In this document: positions 12,700 to 24,849 of the stretch, piece by piece
Layout of the letters: every line of letters starts with the position of its first letter
Position numbering within the stretch: the stretch's first letter is position 1
Assembly (NCBI GenBank): GCA_027886175.1
Contig: JAJNNQ010000008.1
Coordinates: 3,565,501-3,629,500, forward strand
Reading direction: 5' to 3'
Source of the DNA: Phylloscopus collybita
Taxonomy: Eukaryota; Chordata; Aves; Passeriformes; Phylloscopidae
Length of the DNA stretch: 64,000 nucleotides
Made by a program: the position numbers and the translations under genes
The notes under the pieces: generated by a model
Databases searched by the model: none
Told to the model about the DNA's origin: nothing
Seen by the model: only the letters and a program-made list of their open reading frames with translations

Positions 12700-15600
12700 C
12701 CTTTGTTTTGCAGCAATTCCTGGCTCTGCCCCGTTGATGATCCCATGAGGCTGTTTGGTTGACTTCTCCCTGAGCCTCTGGAGTCCCAGAAGGGCTCAGC
12801 ACTGTAACTGATGTGGGGGTGACAGCAGTCCCCTCTCCACAGGGCCTTTTGGGTGTTAGATGGATGTGAGTCTTCCCTGAGGGTAGGGATCAGACCACCT
12901 TCTCCCTGTGTAACCCAGCCTGGTTTTTGTGCTGGACCAGGGTGAGCACCAGAGGGGGGAGGCCCAGCCACCACTGCATTGTGCTGCAGAAAGGCTGCTG
13001 TGCTCTTTGGGCTGAGGGGAACTGGGTTTCCTGGGCTATCAGATGTCCAGGGACATCCTTCTGCTGCCTTCAGCTGGAACATTTGCTCCACTCTGCTGAA
13101 AAACTCAAGGCTGCCAAACATGCAAGTCTGGGTCTGTGCATTGGAGCAGCTGGGTGCTGAGCCAAGAGCCAGGCTCCAGCAGGACAGGCTCCCAGCACTG
13201 CCAGTGTTGGACTCTGATTTCCTAAACCTCAAAGGCAGCAGGAGGATTGTGTGTGCCACATGGTGATTGAGATTGGCTGGGGTTTATGTTTTTGCCACAA
13301 CAACATCCAAGGAGCACTGCTGAGGATGCACAGTGAGCACCCAGGAGTGAAAATGGTGAGGCTGAGATGGTTTTAGCTCCTGGACTCTCCTTCCCAACAC
13401 TGCTTTCTTCCTCTTGGGCCTTTAATGTTGATATGCTGCAGGTTCAAGTGCCAGTGGCATTTCTGCTGCTCTGCATGAGCAATGTCCACAGCAGACCTGT
13501 AAGCAAAAGGAACAAGTCACTTTGGGGTGCTGCTGCAGAGTCCATCGTGTGGGCAGAGCAGTCCTGGGCTCAGCACCAGGGGGTTGTGATGGCCACAAGC
13601 TGCAACCCAAGACCATTAGAGAGCTGGGTTGAGGTCCTGACAGCAGAAGTCCTGATGCCTTCAGCTCCCCATCACTGCAGACACACTGAGGTCTGACATG
13701 CTAAGTCACCTTCTCCATCACTAAATAAAAGGGTTTTGCCAGGGCGTGAACTCCCATCAACTGGAGGCAGTGCCCTGGACCAGCTGTTTCCATCACAAGA
13801 CACTGTATCTTTCTGTTAGGAAGAAGCAATGATTTGCAGGATGACAGCTTTCCACAGTCCTCTGGAATCATGCCATGGTCCCTGGCCATTGTCTGGCAGC
13901 TGTGCCAGGCCCTGCAGTGCCTGCTCCAAGCCTCCACCTTGGCATGGGATGCACATCGTGCTTACTTTCATCCTTGAGCTGGGCTCAAGTTTCTTTGTTT
14001 CCTCTTTGAAGTCAAGAGGACCATCCTATGGGAAATGATTTTGTAGGAGTCTGTTCCTGCTCTGCTTTTGACACGTCCTGAGAGCATCTCAATGAGCTGC
14101 CTTGAGCTGCAGGGTGGGGGAAAGGAAATTCCTGCCAGAGGATGGAGCTTTCCCCGCTGCTGTGCCCGGTGCCGTGCAGGGCATGACTGCAGCTGGTGCT
14201 CGGTGGCACAGCCGGCACGGACACAGCACAGCCCGGCCCCGGTCGCGCCGCTCAGCAGCCGCAGCTAAGCCCCGCTAATGCCTTGTGGACACGCTGTTGC
14301 TGGGGTGACCGTGTACATATTGCACAACCTCCGAAACACTTCCCTCTGTTTTGTAGCAACTCGCGCTAGAGAAGCGGCGTTCCCGCATAACCTCATCCAC
14401 CCCAGACACGGCCGAGCCAGAGAATCATTCCTGAAACGGGATGAGTCCCGGGAGGCTGCGGTGCCCAGCCTCGGGGGAAGCGAGGGGCAAAGAGGATGAG
14501 GGTGAGCACAGAAGCTGCTCAGACGTTTTGCTGGTGCCCTCGTGCAAGCTCTGAGCTGTACCCTGAGCAACCGCAGCACTCCAAACTCAGTGAGGGTGAG
14601 GAGAGGGACACAGTCCTAGCAGGAACCAGCCCGGCAGCCGAAGCTGCACCTCGGGGATGCAGCTGTGTTGTGAGCCTCGGTGTGTCTGGAGTGAGCGCTG
14701 GAGGATTCGGCTCATTCTGTCCCTGGGGCAGGAGACAGCCTGGGAACATCCTGACCTTGATTAGAGGGGAAAGGCCCCCGGCGAGCTGAGCACGGAGCCG
14801 TGTGCATGCTCCTCCACCACATCACAGGGACCTGTGCGACCTCCCTCTCTCAATTCCTGCCCGTCCCGTGGGCTGCGGACCAAATCACAGCCTCCTCCCG
14901 GGCTTCCTTTTCCGGGCTGCATGAGGAGCAGCGGGAGCCGGCCAAGGACCATGCTCCATCCCAACAGGGCTGTCATGGTGACAACAAACGCACAACAAAG
15001 CCCAGCCCTTAGGAACTGAAACCTGACCTGCTCAACCCGACCCCGAGGGTAACTCACCAGCCGTGGCTCAACCCCCCTTACCCGGTTCTGCCCGTATGCC
15101 ATTGCTTGGCTCCTTGGGCTCTGCAGCCCCAGGACCAGCTGGAGCTCCTACAGAAGAGAAGCTGACATGTCCAACTCCTCCTCCTCCACCTGCTGCCAGC
15201 TCGGAGGATCCAGGCTCCCACGCTGCCCACCGCTGCCAAGTCCCGCTGGATGCTCCAGCCGACATTACCTGGCTCCTGTCTGGAGCTGTCAGCTGGAAGC
15301 AGAGCCAGACACCTGCTTTGGTAGGGAGCTGCAGGGCGAGCTGAGGATAAGGCTGTACCAAGGATAAGGCTGTACCTTCATCAAGACTTAACCACCCTCC
15401 TCTGTGTGGCAATAGTCATTCCCTTGTCCTTCAACTGGAGAGTTTACAGCTCGTCCCCACCTTCTGCAGGTGGGATAACACCCTTGGGTCCTGCTGGCCT
15501 GCACAGAGGCTGGTTTAAGTTCCCACTTCACAGCCAGGCACTGTCACCTCTGACCCTCTGCACTTTGGAACCTGCTTTCATATTGTATGACGAGCAGGAA

Positions 15601-16930
15601 GAAAGTGTGATCAGGAGAATCCTCCATGCAGCTCTCAGGCTCTCCAACCATGTCTGGGCTCTACCAGCACAAACCAGAGAGAGAAAAAACATTTTTTGGA
15701 GAGATCTTCCTGGACTCTGGCATCAGATGAGCCTCCACACTTGCCCTTCCCACTCTGGACTGTCCCCTCCATGATGTCCTAACCACGCTGCCTCTGGCTG
15801 GGCTGTGAAAGAGCAGCTCTTGTGGAGCCCCTGTTGGAAGGGCTGCAGGGTTGGTTGGGGGGCATAATTAAGTGGGGTCCTTTGTGTGTCTGACCAGCTG
15901 GGCCTACCCAAAGTGGCCAAGTGCTCACACCTGAGGCCTCTGGCACCAGCCCTGGCAGTCACCTCTGAAAGGAGAGGTAAAGTTAGTGATCCCAAACACC
16001 CAGAGCTGGTTGGTGGTTACCTCTGGAGGTCTCCAGACCTAATCCAAGAGAGAACTGGTGTGAGTGGGTTTGTCCAGTCAAGAACTGGCAGCAGTGTCCC
16101 AGGAGAGAACAGGTACCCTCAGCCAGGGGCTGTGCCCCACAGCAAAATGCTCTGGGTGCACAAGCAGAACTGGTGTCCTGGGACAGCTCAGCCATGGGGG
16201 CACCTGTGTCTGTCCTTAACCTGTGGCTTCTCTGCACAGGGACCAGGGCAGACAGACCACAGGATGCCAAAGACTGTTGTTTGAGCCACATCCCAGTTTC
16301 CAAAGCTACTGATTTGTCTGCAGGACCCCCAAGGCAGCAGCAGATCACACACTGTGTGCCCTGGCTGTGCACAGCTGGTGCTGCAGCTGATCATCCACGA
16401 TGCCAGCAGAGCATCAGGATCAAAGCAGGCTGTGGGCAAACAGCTGAGGTGGGGCAGTGAGTAAGAGATGTGGGTTGTGTTGGGGTTCCATGACAACCAC
16501 AATATTTGGGTACTGCCTCAGCTTGCAGCACCCACTGGGAGCCCTGTGTGTGGTCATGCTCTGGGCTGCCAGGGTGGGCAATGCTGGCATGGAGCTGCTC
16601 CAAGGGTGCCTCACTGGGACACAGGTGCTCACCACAGTCCCTGACACACCAGCAGGGCTGGCATTGTCTCCTCAGCCTGGGCGGTGGGCTCGGCCCATGG
16701 TGTGCACAGCAAGAGCACAGTTCCCCCACGGGAGGCACGGTGGCTGTGTGGGGCAGGGGACAGGGCTGTAGGGTAAAGCACAGCAGGGTGCCAGGGGGAG
16801 CCTGTGCTGAGGGGGTGGTGGAGACACCTTGTGGGTTTATGGTGGGGTCTCAGGGGGTGCTAAAGGGACCTTGTGGGACAAAGCTGGGGCTTTCTAGGGT
16901 GATGGAGAGACCTCGTGGGGTGTAGGAAAG
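12700..16930. other. Spacer between ZDHHC1 and TPPP3
   Basis: I see no recognisable gene here. GC content rises from about 14.1 kb. A 16-bp unit (aggataaggctgtacc) is directly repeated at 15344-15359 and 15361-15376. The minus-strand open frame over 12630-13259 lacks any family resemblance. The stretch may hold alternative ZDHHC1 3' ends or distal TPPP3 control elements. Confidence 0.5.
14140..15300. promoter_or_regulatory. GC- and CpG-enriched patch upstream of TPPP3
   Basis: CpG dinucleotides cluster here, most clearly around 14210-14270 and 14860-15110, against a CpG-poor background. This is 2-3 kb upstream of the main TPPP3 CpG island. It could be a minor CpG island, an alternative or antisense promoter, or an enhancer. 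I saw no convincing exon. Confidence 0.35.
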
Positions 16931-17104
16931 ACCTGGTCAGGTGCCGGTAGCGTCTCGTGGGGAAGCAGGGGCTTCATGGGGTGGTGGAGGGTCCCAGAGG
17001 TGGTCCGGATCCGCTGCCCGGGCTCCGTCTCCCCGCCCCGAGGGCGCTCCCGCCGTGCCGCGGCCCGGGGGAGGCGGGCGGGGGCGGCCCGGCCCCTCCC
17101 GTCT

Positions 17105-17170
17105 CCATGGCGGCGCCTTAAACAGGCGGCGGCGGCCGCCCCCGCCCGGCTCACAGCGCGGCGCCGGGAG
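17105..17170 (+). other. TPPP3: TPPP3 non-coding exon 1 (approximate)
   Basis: The coding exon starts with a splice acceptor only four bases before its ATG, so a separate 5' UTR exon is required. The best candidate ends GCCGGGAG before gtgagc at 17171. Two further donors lie 19 and 38 bases downstream, in copies of the same short unit. The left edge, meaning the transcription start, is a guess. Confidence 0.4.
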
Positions 17171-17467
17171 GTGAGCGAGTGACCGGGAGGTGACTGAGTG
17201 GCCCGGAGGTGAGTGACCGAGCCACCGGGACACCCCGCACCCGCCGCCCCTCCGGTGCCCGACCCGGGGCCGCTGCACGGGGAGGGCGGGCGGGGGTCGT
17301 GGCTGCCCCGGCATCCCGCGGCGGCCGGCAGTGAGCTCCCAGCCGGGCGGGGACAGCCCCGGCTGGCGCTGCGGGGCCGTGCGGGCCCGGGGCGGCGGGA
17401 GCCCGCGGAGCGCGGGACCGGGAGGCAACCGGCGGCATCCCCGCCCCGCCGCGCCTCCTTAGCGACG

Positions 17468-17480
17468 GTCGCTAGGCAAC
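17468..17480 (+). promoter_or_regulatory. X-box-like RFX site
   Basis: The 13 bases GTCGCTAGGCAAC form an inverted repeat that fits the RFX X-box pattern (GTNRCY, short spacer, RGYAAC) with a single-base spacer. A related half-site, tagcgacggtc, occurs just before it (17460-17470) and again at 17493-17503. RFX factors drive genes of motile-ciliated cells, and TPPP3 is a known marker of such cells. Function here is inferred. Confidence 0.5.
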
Positions 17481-18316
17481 GCCCATCCTCCCTAGCGACG
17501 GTCTTAGGGACCACTCCCCGGCCCTCGCCGGGGCTCCGGGGGCCCATCCCGGCCTCTCTCTCCCGGGCATCCCGCCGGGCGAGGTACCCTCTCTACACCT
17601 CGGGGTGCCGGGGAACCCCCCGGGTACTGGAGCTCCCCCGAGTAGGGCCACACCCGGTCCTGGCCGAGATGCTGCGGGTGCTCGGTGCGTGCTGAGGGGT
17701 GCTGAGCCGCCAGGGCGAGGCTACCGAGGCGATGGCAGGCGGGGAGCGGGGATGGGGCAGCAGCAACAGTGCCACCACGGGGTGCAGAGACTTGTTGGCA
17801 ACTTGGCACCCTGCAGGGCATCAGGCTTGGCCCAGCCCTGGGGGCAGGTCACAGGGCTGGGGTGCTGCCAGCTCCGCACAGGGGGATGCAGGCAGGGGAG
17901 AGGTGGGGCTGAAGGCAGGCGGCGATGCCGGCTCCCCTGATCTGCGAGCGGGAGGAAGGCGGACGCATTGCGTCATTCCCGGAGAGTACTCCCGAGGGGA
18001 CAGGCTGATGCACTCACTCCCCGCCAGCCCCGGAGCCGACAGCCTCGCTGCTGACAGCTCTCGACCGGGAGCCTCCATTCCCCAAGACACGTTCTTGGCT
18101 TTCGGCCTCGGGGCTCATCCCAGGCTGCTGTCAGCCCTCACCCCACGCCCGCAGGTGCTGCCAACACCCCGATCCTGCTGCAGAGTCCCCACCCTCGCCA
18201 GCCTTACTCCTCCTGCTGCTGCCCTCGAGGGTCTGCGAGCAGCCAGCTGAGCTCTGCCGTGCAGCCAGCAGGAGCCTGGGTGGTGACAGGCTGATTGCCC
18301 CCTGTCCTGCAGCCCC

Positions 18317-20179
18317 ATGGCCGAGAACGCTGAGGTGGCATCCCTGGAGGAGAGCTTCCGCAAATTCGCCATCTATGGTGACACCAAGGCAACGGGGCAG
18401 GAGATGAACGGGAAGAACTGGGCTAAGCTGTGCAAAGACTGCAAAGTCACCGACGGCAAAAGCGTCACCAGCACTGACGTGGACATTGTCTTCTCCAAGG
18501 TGAAGTAAGTGACTTGGATGCCTTTGCAGCGTGGGCTGGGTGCCGGTGTCTGGGTGTGGGGGCCCCCACAGGGCTGTGCTACCCCTGCCGTGTGCCCAGG
18601 CTGTCCACCCCACTCATCACGGAGCTGTGGGTGCTGTCCTGCAGAGTCCCACCTTCAGGTGGGACATGTGGCTGCTTCTGAAAGGCCTAATAATAAATCA
18701 ACCCGAATTTTGGGATGGGAGGCTCAGATTTGGTGCAGAGATTGTGCCGCTGCTCCCACTCCAAGCATTGGGATGGGCCTGGTTAGCTCCACCAGGTTCC
18801 CACATCTCAAGAAGGTTCCTACATCTCAAGAAGGTTCCCATATCTCAGGGAGCAGAGGAGGGTGCTCAGGGTTGTCCCATGTGATGTGGCCCTTCCCTGG
18901 GCCTGGCCAGCCAATGCCCAAGCTTGGGGAGGACTCTGGTCCATGGAGGTTACAGGGGCAGCTTGAAGGGCTGAAAGGCACCTGGAACTGCTTTTGGGGT
19001 CCCTGGGGACACAGCGACACCTCATGCTCCACACCAGGGTGTGGGAACAAGGACGGATGGAGAACCTGCTTACTCCATGTGCTCTGTCCAGGCATTCCCA
19101 TGTTCCTGGGCTGGGTCAGGTGGAGCTGAGCACTGGGAGGATTTTGGGGTGCAGGAGAGCAGGTTGCTGTGCTGCCCCAGAGATGAGGACCAGGAGCTCA
19201 GGGGAGAGATGCTCTTTGGACATCCTTCCAATGATGCCTCCCAGGGGAGAGAGGGTGCTGGGCAAGCCAGGCAGGCTGGGAGCAGTGGGAATGGATGCAC
19301 TCCCCTCCTGACCACCAGCACCAAGTCCTAGGGCACTTCCATGCACCCTGGTTTTCTGTAACGGGGACTTCAACAGCATGTGGCTGAAAAACTCCTGGAG
19401 CTCAGCAGCAGCTGTGCCCAGCCCAACCCATTCAGCTGCAGCTGAATTTCAGAAGTGGATGAGGGACCCAAGGGTGGTATAGGACAAAGCCATGGTCTCT
19501 CTAATGCAGCTCATTTGGAGGCATGACCCAAAGACGTGCTGGTGGCAGCCTGAGCTTTGTTCTTGCAGAGGGAAGACAGCCCGTGTCATCAACTACGAGG
19601 AGTTCAAGAAGGCGCTGGAGGAGCTGGCCCCCAAGAGGTTTAAGGACAAGAGCAAAGAGGAGGCCTATGAAGCCATCTGCCAGCTGGTGGCAGGGAAGGA
19701 GCCCATTAACGTGGGCGTCACGGTGAGTGAGGAGCCCCTGGCTGCTGGGAGCAGGAGTGACCATCAGGAGGGGAGGATGGAGCTCTGCCCACAGTGCGGA
19801 TGCTTTCTAGGAGACCCCATGGCCTTGGATGCATGGGGGGAGCTGAGGGTTGCATGGGGCACAGGGGGCACAGGGGGCACAGCAGGGTCTTTGGTGGGTC
19901 TCAGGAACTCGTGTGGGGCAAGGGATGGAACTCGTGTGGGACGCGGATGGAGCATCTTCTCGACTCCCGTGTCCCATCTCCCCCCTGCAGAAAGCCAAGA
20001 CAGTGGGAGCCGTGGAGAGGCTGACAGACACCTCCAAGTACACGGGCTCCCACAAGGAGCGCTTCGACGAGAGCGGCAAGGGCAAGGGCAAGAGCGGGCG
20101 GGAGAACATCGTGGACACCAGCGGCTACGTCAGTGCCTACAAGAACGCGGGCACCTACGACTCCAAAGTCAAAAAGTAG
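18317..20179 (+). CDS. TPPP3: TPPP3, tubulin polymerization-promoting protein family member 3
   Basis: TPPP3 is a small p25-alpha family protein that binds tubulin and bundles microtubules in the cytoplasm. Coding exons are 18317-18504, 19569-19722 and 19991-20179, with GT/AG borders and phases 2, 0. They give 176 residues, the same length as human TPPP3. The start is the first ATG after the acceptor at 18311-18312. Diagnostic blocks are [14 protein letters not shown] near residue 9, [14 protein letters not shown] near 31, the exon-junction sequence [17 protein letters not shown] near 58, and the C-terminal signature [15 protein letters not shown] with [18 protein letters not shown] at the end. 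Unlike TPPP1 it has no long N-terminal extension, which supports the TPPP3 assignment. Neighbours ZDHHC1 and PLEKHG4 match human synteny. Confidence 0.97.
18505..19568 (+). other. TPPP3: TPPP3 intron with 19-bp tandem repeat
   Basis: This intron runs from the donor aa|gtaagt to the acceptor cttgcag. At 18795-18850 a 19-bp unit (ggttcccacatctcaagaa) occurs three times with a few changes. No exon is needed here because the flanking phases match. Confidence 0.6.
18795..18850. repeat. 19-bp unit, three copies
   Basis: The unit ggttcccacatctcaagaa is followed by a copy with one change and a third, more diverged copy. It lies in the first coding intron of TPPP3. It creates a short plus-strand frame with repeated peptide that is not a gene. 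Confidence 0.85.
19723..19990 (+). other. TPPP3: TPPP3 intron with short G/C-rich tandem repeat
   Basis: This 268-bp phase-0 intron runs from ACG|gtgagt to ccccctgcag. At about 19856-19882 a 10-bp ggcacagggg-like unit is repeated about three times, and around 19910-19945 an actcgtgtgggac-like unit occurs twice. The plus-strand open frame that spans this intron and joins both flanking exons is read-through and not a gene. Confidence 0.6.
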
Positions 20180-20880
20180 GGACGGGTGCCCGTGGCGCCA
20201 CCGCCCCGGCCCCTGCGCGCCGGCCGTGGGGTCAGTGCACAGCCCTGGGACGTGCCCGTCAGGTGGGGCCCGGGGGGCTGCGCTGGGGCCAGCCCCAGGC
20301 TGGCGGGATGTCGGCCGCCCAGCGCTGCGGGGATTTGGGGAGGTCGCCGGGCCGCGTGCTCTGCCCCAGCGCTGCGTCCGTCCCACCCCGCGCTGTGAGC
20401 CCCCCGCCCCTCCCGTGTCCTCCGTGCTGTCACCCCGGCCCCACACCGTACTAACAGCACTGCTCCTCAGGGCTCCCCTGCCCCGCCGGCACCCACACCT
20501 TCCCTACCTCAGCCCCGCCTTTCGGGGCAGCCTCCTTCGTCCCACCGGGGACCGCAGCCTGTCCCCCCCTCCCGGGGACCTGCCTTAATCCCGCACCAGT
20601 CACACCACAGCCGCCTCCTTCCTTCCCCACCGGTGCCCTCACCTCCAGGCTGCCTGACTTTGCCGCTTGGCCAGCACGGCGGGAGGCTCCGACCCTGCGG
20701 GGCCGTTTGTGCCGGAGCTGCCGGGATGCTCCTGGCCCAGCCCCGGGATGCGCCCCGGGAGAGTTTGGTGTTGCCTGGCCATCGGCAAAGGTCTCCGACC
20801 TGAATCCCCGTGGCCTCCCGCTGCCTTCGTGAAGCCCAAACCAAAGGATGCTGCAGACCCACGCTGTAACCCGGCTCTGC

Positions 20881-20886
20881 AATAAA
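20881..20886 (+). terminator. TPPP3: Polyadenylation signal, TPPP3
   Basis: A canonical AATAAA lies about 0.7 kb after the TPPP3 stop and is followed by a GT-rich stretch (gtctggttgtgttc). The 3' UTR 20180-20905 is GC-rich. Confidence 0.75.
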
Positions 20887-22025
20887 CCCCCTCCGCACTG
20901 ACGCTCCCGTCTGGTTGTGTTCATGGACCGAGCAGCCCGAGCCCCTCTGGCCGCTCGCCCGGCCGGACAGAGCGGGCTCGGCCGGCCACGCCGCCCCAGG
21001 GCAGCTGTGCCGGGGGCTTGGCCCTGGCCATCGAGGATTTTGGCAGCTCCTGGCTGGCCCCGAGTTGCCTGAGCAACCGCAGGCACACAAACACGAGCGC
21101 CTGGCTCTCACTGCTGCTCTGTTTGCAACCAAACACACGAGCTCCTGGTAACGATCCCTGGGAACAGGCTGGGCTCCAGGATGGGATGGTCACTCCGGCG
21201 AGCGCATGGAACTGGGTGTAGGCACCGTGACCCCGACCCCAGGCGGGGCTGAGCCTGCTGCAGTGCTGCTGCCGTGGCAGTGCCAGGATTTGCAGCTGCA
21301 TCTCCACCTCCAGGGTCAGCCGTTCAGAGCCAGGCTCCCTAAATAACCCACGGGGGTTATTTCCAGGTGCCTCAGCTGTGGCACTGCTCAGGCCGTGAGG
21401 GCTGCGTGTGGCTGGGACAGGCTCACTCACTGCCAGGGCACAGCACTGCACCTGTGCACCCCAGACCCCTGCTTTGGAAAACACAGGAGAAGGAGGAGGT
21501 TGTCTTCTTCTGGGCTGGATTCAGCCCCATCCCCAGTGAGGGTGCACCAGTAAGTGTCAGCCAGGGTAGGCTGGGGTCAGGGCTGGGGGATATTTGCTCT
21601 CCTTTCTCCTTTGAGCAGGCTGGAGGGAGTTTGTGGCTGTCTATCCCTAAATGCTCTTTCTAAGCATCCAATGTTCCTCCAAAAACTTGTTGCTTTGGGG
21701 GTGTGGGGGGGAGGGGGAAGGGGAAGAGAGACTTTAACCCTTTGCTGGCTCCACTGCCCAGCTGCACAAACGAGCTGCAGGATTCCCAGGGCCAGGCTGC
21801 CCTGCATGCCTTGGGGTCTGTGGAGGTGACTCAGCCTTGTCCCTGGAGGCTTGGCAAAGGAAGATTTGGAAAGAGATGAGCAGGTCAGGCCCCACAGCAC
21901 TCATCCCCTGCCTGTCTGTGGCCCTGGTCAGGACCTGGTTGTGGAGCACAGGAGCTCCCATGTGGGAACAGCTCTGAAGGGGACCTGCAGGTGTTGATAT
22001 TTTTGATATGGGGAAATCAAGTTTG

Positions 22026-22205
22026 GGAATCACAGAGTCCTGGAATTATTTGGGTTGGAAGGTGCCTTAAAGACCATCTTGTTCCAATCCTTGTGCCATG
22101 AGCAGGGATACCAGGTTGTTCCAAGCCCTGTCCAACCTGTCTGTGAATGTTTCCAAGGAATGGGGCACCCACACCTTCGCTGGCCAGCCTGTGCCAGGAC
22201 CTCCC
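22026..22205 (-). mobile_element. CR1 LINE 3' fragment, antisense
   Basis: The sequence reads like the complement of the CR1 3' end. It has gggttggaaggtgccttaaa, then a degenerate form of the usual Pro-Cys-rich frame complement, then ttccaagccctgtccaacct. It is diverged and truncated. CR1 is the dominant LINE of birds and other sauropsids. Confidence 0.75.
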
Positions 22206-24849
22206 CACTGCTGCTCAGGTGATGGCTCATCCAAGGCAGGGACTGTGGGATCTCCCAGGACAGCCAGTTCCATCAGCTGAGCCTCTCCCTGCTCTGAACC
22301 CTGAACAGAAGCAGCTTCTTTGCAGCCACTGCAGAGATCAGGTAACAGCTCCCAGCTCTCACAGCTCCACGTGCTGCCACCCCCTGCATAAAGATGCTCC
22401 TCACCCACTCCAGAGCCTCTTCAAGTCTTCCACTGCTCTCTCCACAGATTACACAAAATTTCTCCCCTCCTGCCTTCTTGGTTCTCAAGGAGGCAGCTCC
22501 AGTGCAGGCTGTTCCCAGCACAGAAAAGGCATCTCAGTCCTGCCAAAGCAGCCCCAGGAGAATCTGTGCTGGTAAAGACTGACTGGATCCTTGGCTGCAA
22601 AGTGCTCCAGATCAGCCTGAAAAAAATCATGTCCTCTGAGGTGATGGGAACAGTTTTCTGGGAAGAGCAAGATATTGATCTGGGTCTTCATCAAAAAGGG
22701 GAATGGTACTAAATACCAGTGTAGTGGTCTCCTGAGAGTTGCTGGCTCTGTGTGTGCATGACCAAGGCTTCCCCATTCATCCTTGCAGGAGGGTCTGAAT
22801 GCCCTTTAGAAACAGCATCTGCAGCACTGTGGCTGTGACCTGCATTACAGATACATCCCACAGATCCTCAAAGTGGTCGAATCCAGGTGGAGATGCAGGT
22901 AAGTGCAGGGAATATGGCCTTTGAACAGCAGTCTTCCTGAGCAGTGTGGGCAGGAAAGCAGAGGCTCCTGGAGTGGTTGGCAGTGGAACACAGGACTGAA
23001 AAGGAGAGGCTGAGCTGCAGTGCTCAGCACTTGAGAAGACCAAAACCTGCAGGAACTTCCACAGGATCAGCAGCTCCAGCTCTTTCCCCAGGGAAGGTTG
23101 AAGTGGTGCCACAGGCTGCTGAGACATTGAGGCATTAGCTGCAGATCTACTCTGTGTGATGAAAAGTGACACTGCCCAAACCCAAGGGCCTGCAGCCATT
23201 TCCTCATGCTAATGACCTTCCTCTGGCCAAGCATCTGCTCTGAGCTTGGCTCCACACCAGCCCAAGACAGACACACTGCAGCCAGCCTGTAATTCCCTGG
23301 CAGCAGAGGAGCCAGCAGGAGGAAGGTGTCTCAGCCAGTGTTTGTGCTGTGTGCATTGATCCAAGCCCCAGACATGAAGATATTTTTTCCTTCCCACTTG
23401 TCTCTTCCCCTTGGCCACTCTCTGGCCATGCTCCCACAGTGGGGAGACACACCAGACCTTGCTCCCTGTGGTGCCACCAGAAACTGCCACCTCCTCTGGG
23501 TTTTAGACAAACCCAGACTCTCTCACAAGGTGATGTCCCACCTTGCCACAGGGCCGTGCAGCCCAGAAGGATCAGCTGGGTGATTGCAATTATTTTAGCT
23601 GTAAAATGTGTTTTCTGCCCCCAAGGTCACTTCCCTAGAGAGTTTCTAAAATCGTCTGGGGTCATGGCTAATGGGCTTCATGCTTTGACAGCAAGTTGTG
23701 TGCTGGGGGTGAGGGAACTGGATCTGCTGAGAGGTAATTTTTCTCTAGGATGAGCAATTTGACCAGAAATACTGATGAGGATGGATCACCCTGGTCCTCA
23801 AAGATATAGACTTGTTCCTAGAAGAGGGAGATAATGGATACCAATATGCCCAGGGAGGTTTTACCCTTTCTGTCCCTGTGCAGGATCACCAAGAAGAGCT
23901 CATATGTTGTCCAAACATCTGCTCCCCAGGGAACATCCCTCCTCAGGGGGCACTGTGCTGGTACAGAGCAGGTCCTTGGTCTTGGGCCAGGCAAAACACC
24001 TTCCCTGTGGAGCTGTACCTGCCCTGCTTCCTCAGTACTTTTCCATTTCATTGCTAGCCTGATGGCCAATGTTCCAAAATACACAGACAAGGTTGTAAAT
24101 CGTGTTCAGACAAGACTCAGACTGCAGCTTCTATCACCTAAACCTGGGACTCAAATTCAAACTCCTCCTGTCAGTGCCCTGAGATTGGTTTGGCCACGTG
24201 AGTTCCAGGCAATGCTTCACTGCCAGCCACGTGCTCCAGCACTGTGCTGGAATATTGATTCAGTACCCTTTTAGATGGAATCCAATTAACTAAATTACCA
24301 TCTCCCCAGCATGGCATGGTTCCAGATAAAATGTTATTATCCAGGACTCATCCCTGCATTTTGTTAATGTAATAACTGCAGCAGAGTTGTAAGAACACAG
24401 GGGGAGATGGAAGCAGGAAGATGCAGAGAAAGAAAACAACAGGCAAGGATTGGATTCACCAGATTTAAATACAACACAAGATACCAAGGTAAAGCTGAAC
24501 ATGGTCCATATGTAATGTCTGTTTTGTTCCCTGTACAGAGCACAATTGTACAATTGCACTGAACTCCAGAACTACCCAGAGCTCTGTGCACAGCTTCACT
24601 GATGTGTGATGCATATCTTCCTAGTGGGGATAATGGTGCCTTTCTCATGACTGGTACATTTCTCAGCTAAAGAGGTGTTTTGGGAACAGTGTGGCTGCTC
24701 TCTTTAGTCAGCTGCTGCAGCAGGATGGTTTGTGGATAGTAGAGACTTGGGCAAGGTTGCTGTAGAAAAAAGATTAAATGATAAGCAGGCATTTGGGAGA
24801 GGGCACCTGCTGCAAGGATGTTTTTCAAAAACTGATACACTCACTTCAT

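Larger units (their letters stand above)
16930..17720 (+). promoter_or_regulatory. TPPP3: CpG-island promoter of TPPP3
   Basis: This is the densest CpG cluster in the window, with GGC-rich runs at 17040-17150 and a proposed first exon ending at 17170. No clear TATA box is present, as expected for a CpG-island promoter. The island holds an X-box-like palindrome at 17468-17480 and three tandem splice donors at 17171-17210. The TPPP3 coding start follows at 18317. Confidence 0.75.

Noticed and set aside
12630..13259. 209-codon minus-strand open frame
   Set aside because: It has no recognisable family and no partner exons. It lies in GC-richer spacer where long chance frames are expected.
16894..17547. 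217-codon minus-strand frame and other long frames in the TPPP3 CpG island
   Set aside because: They are Arg/Pro/Gly/Ala-rich readings of a CpG island, where stop codons are rare. The island is explained as the TPPP3 promoter and first exon.
19492..20454. 320-codon plus-strand frame across TPPP3 exons 2 and 3
   Set aside because: It runs through the intron between 19722 and 19991 and leaves the p25-alpha frame in exon 3. The spliced reading gives a standard 176-residue TPPP3.
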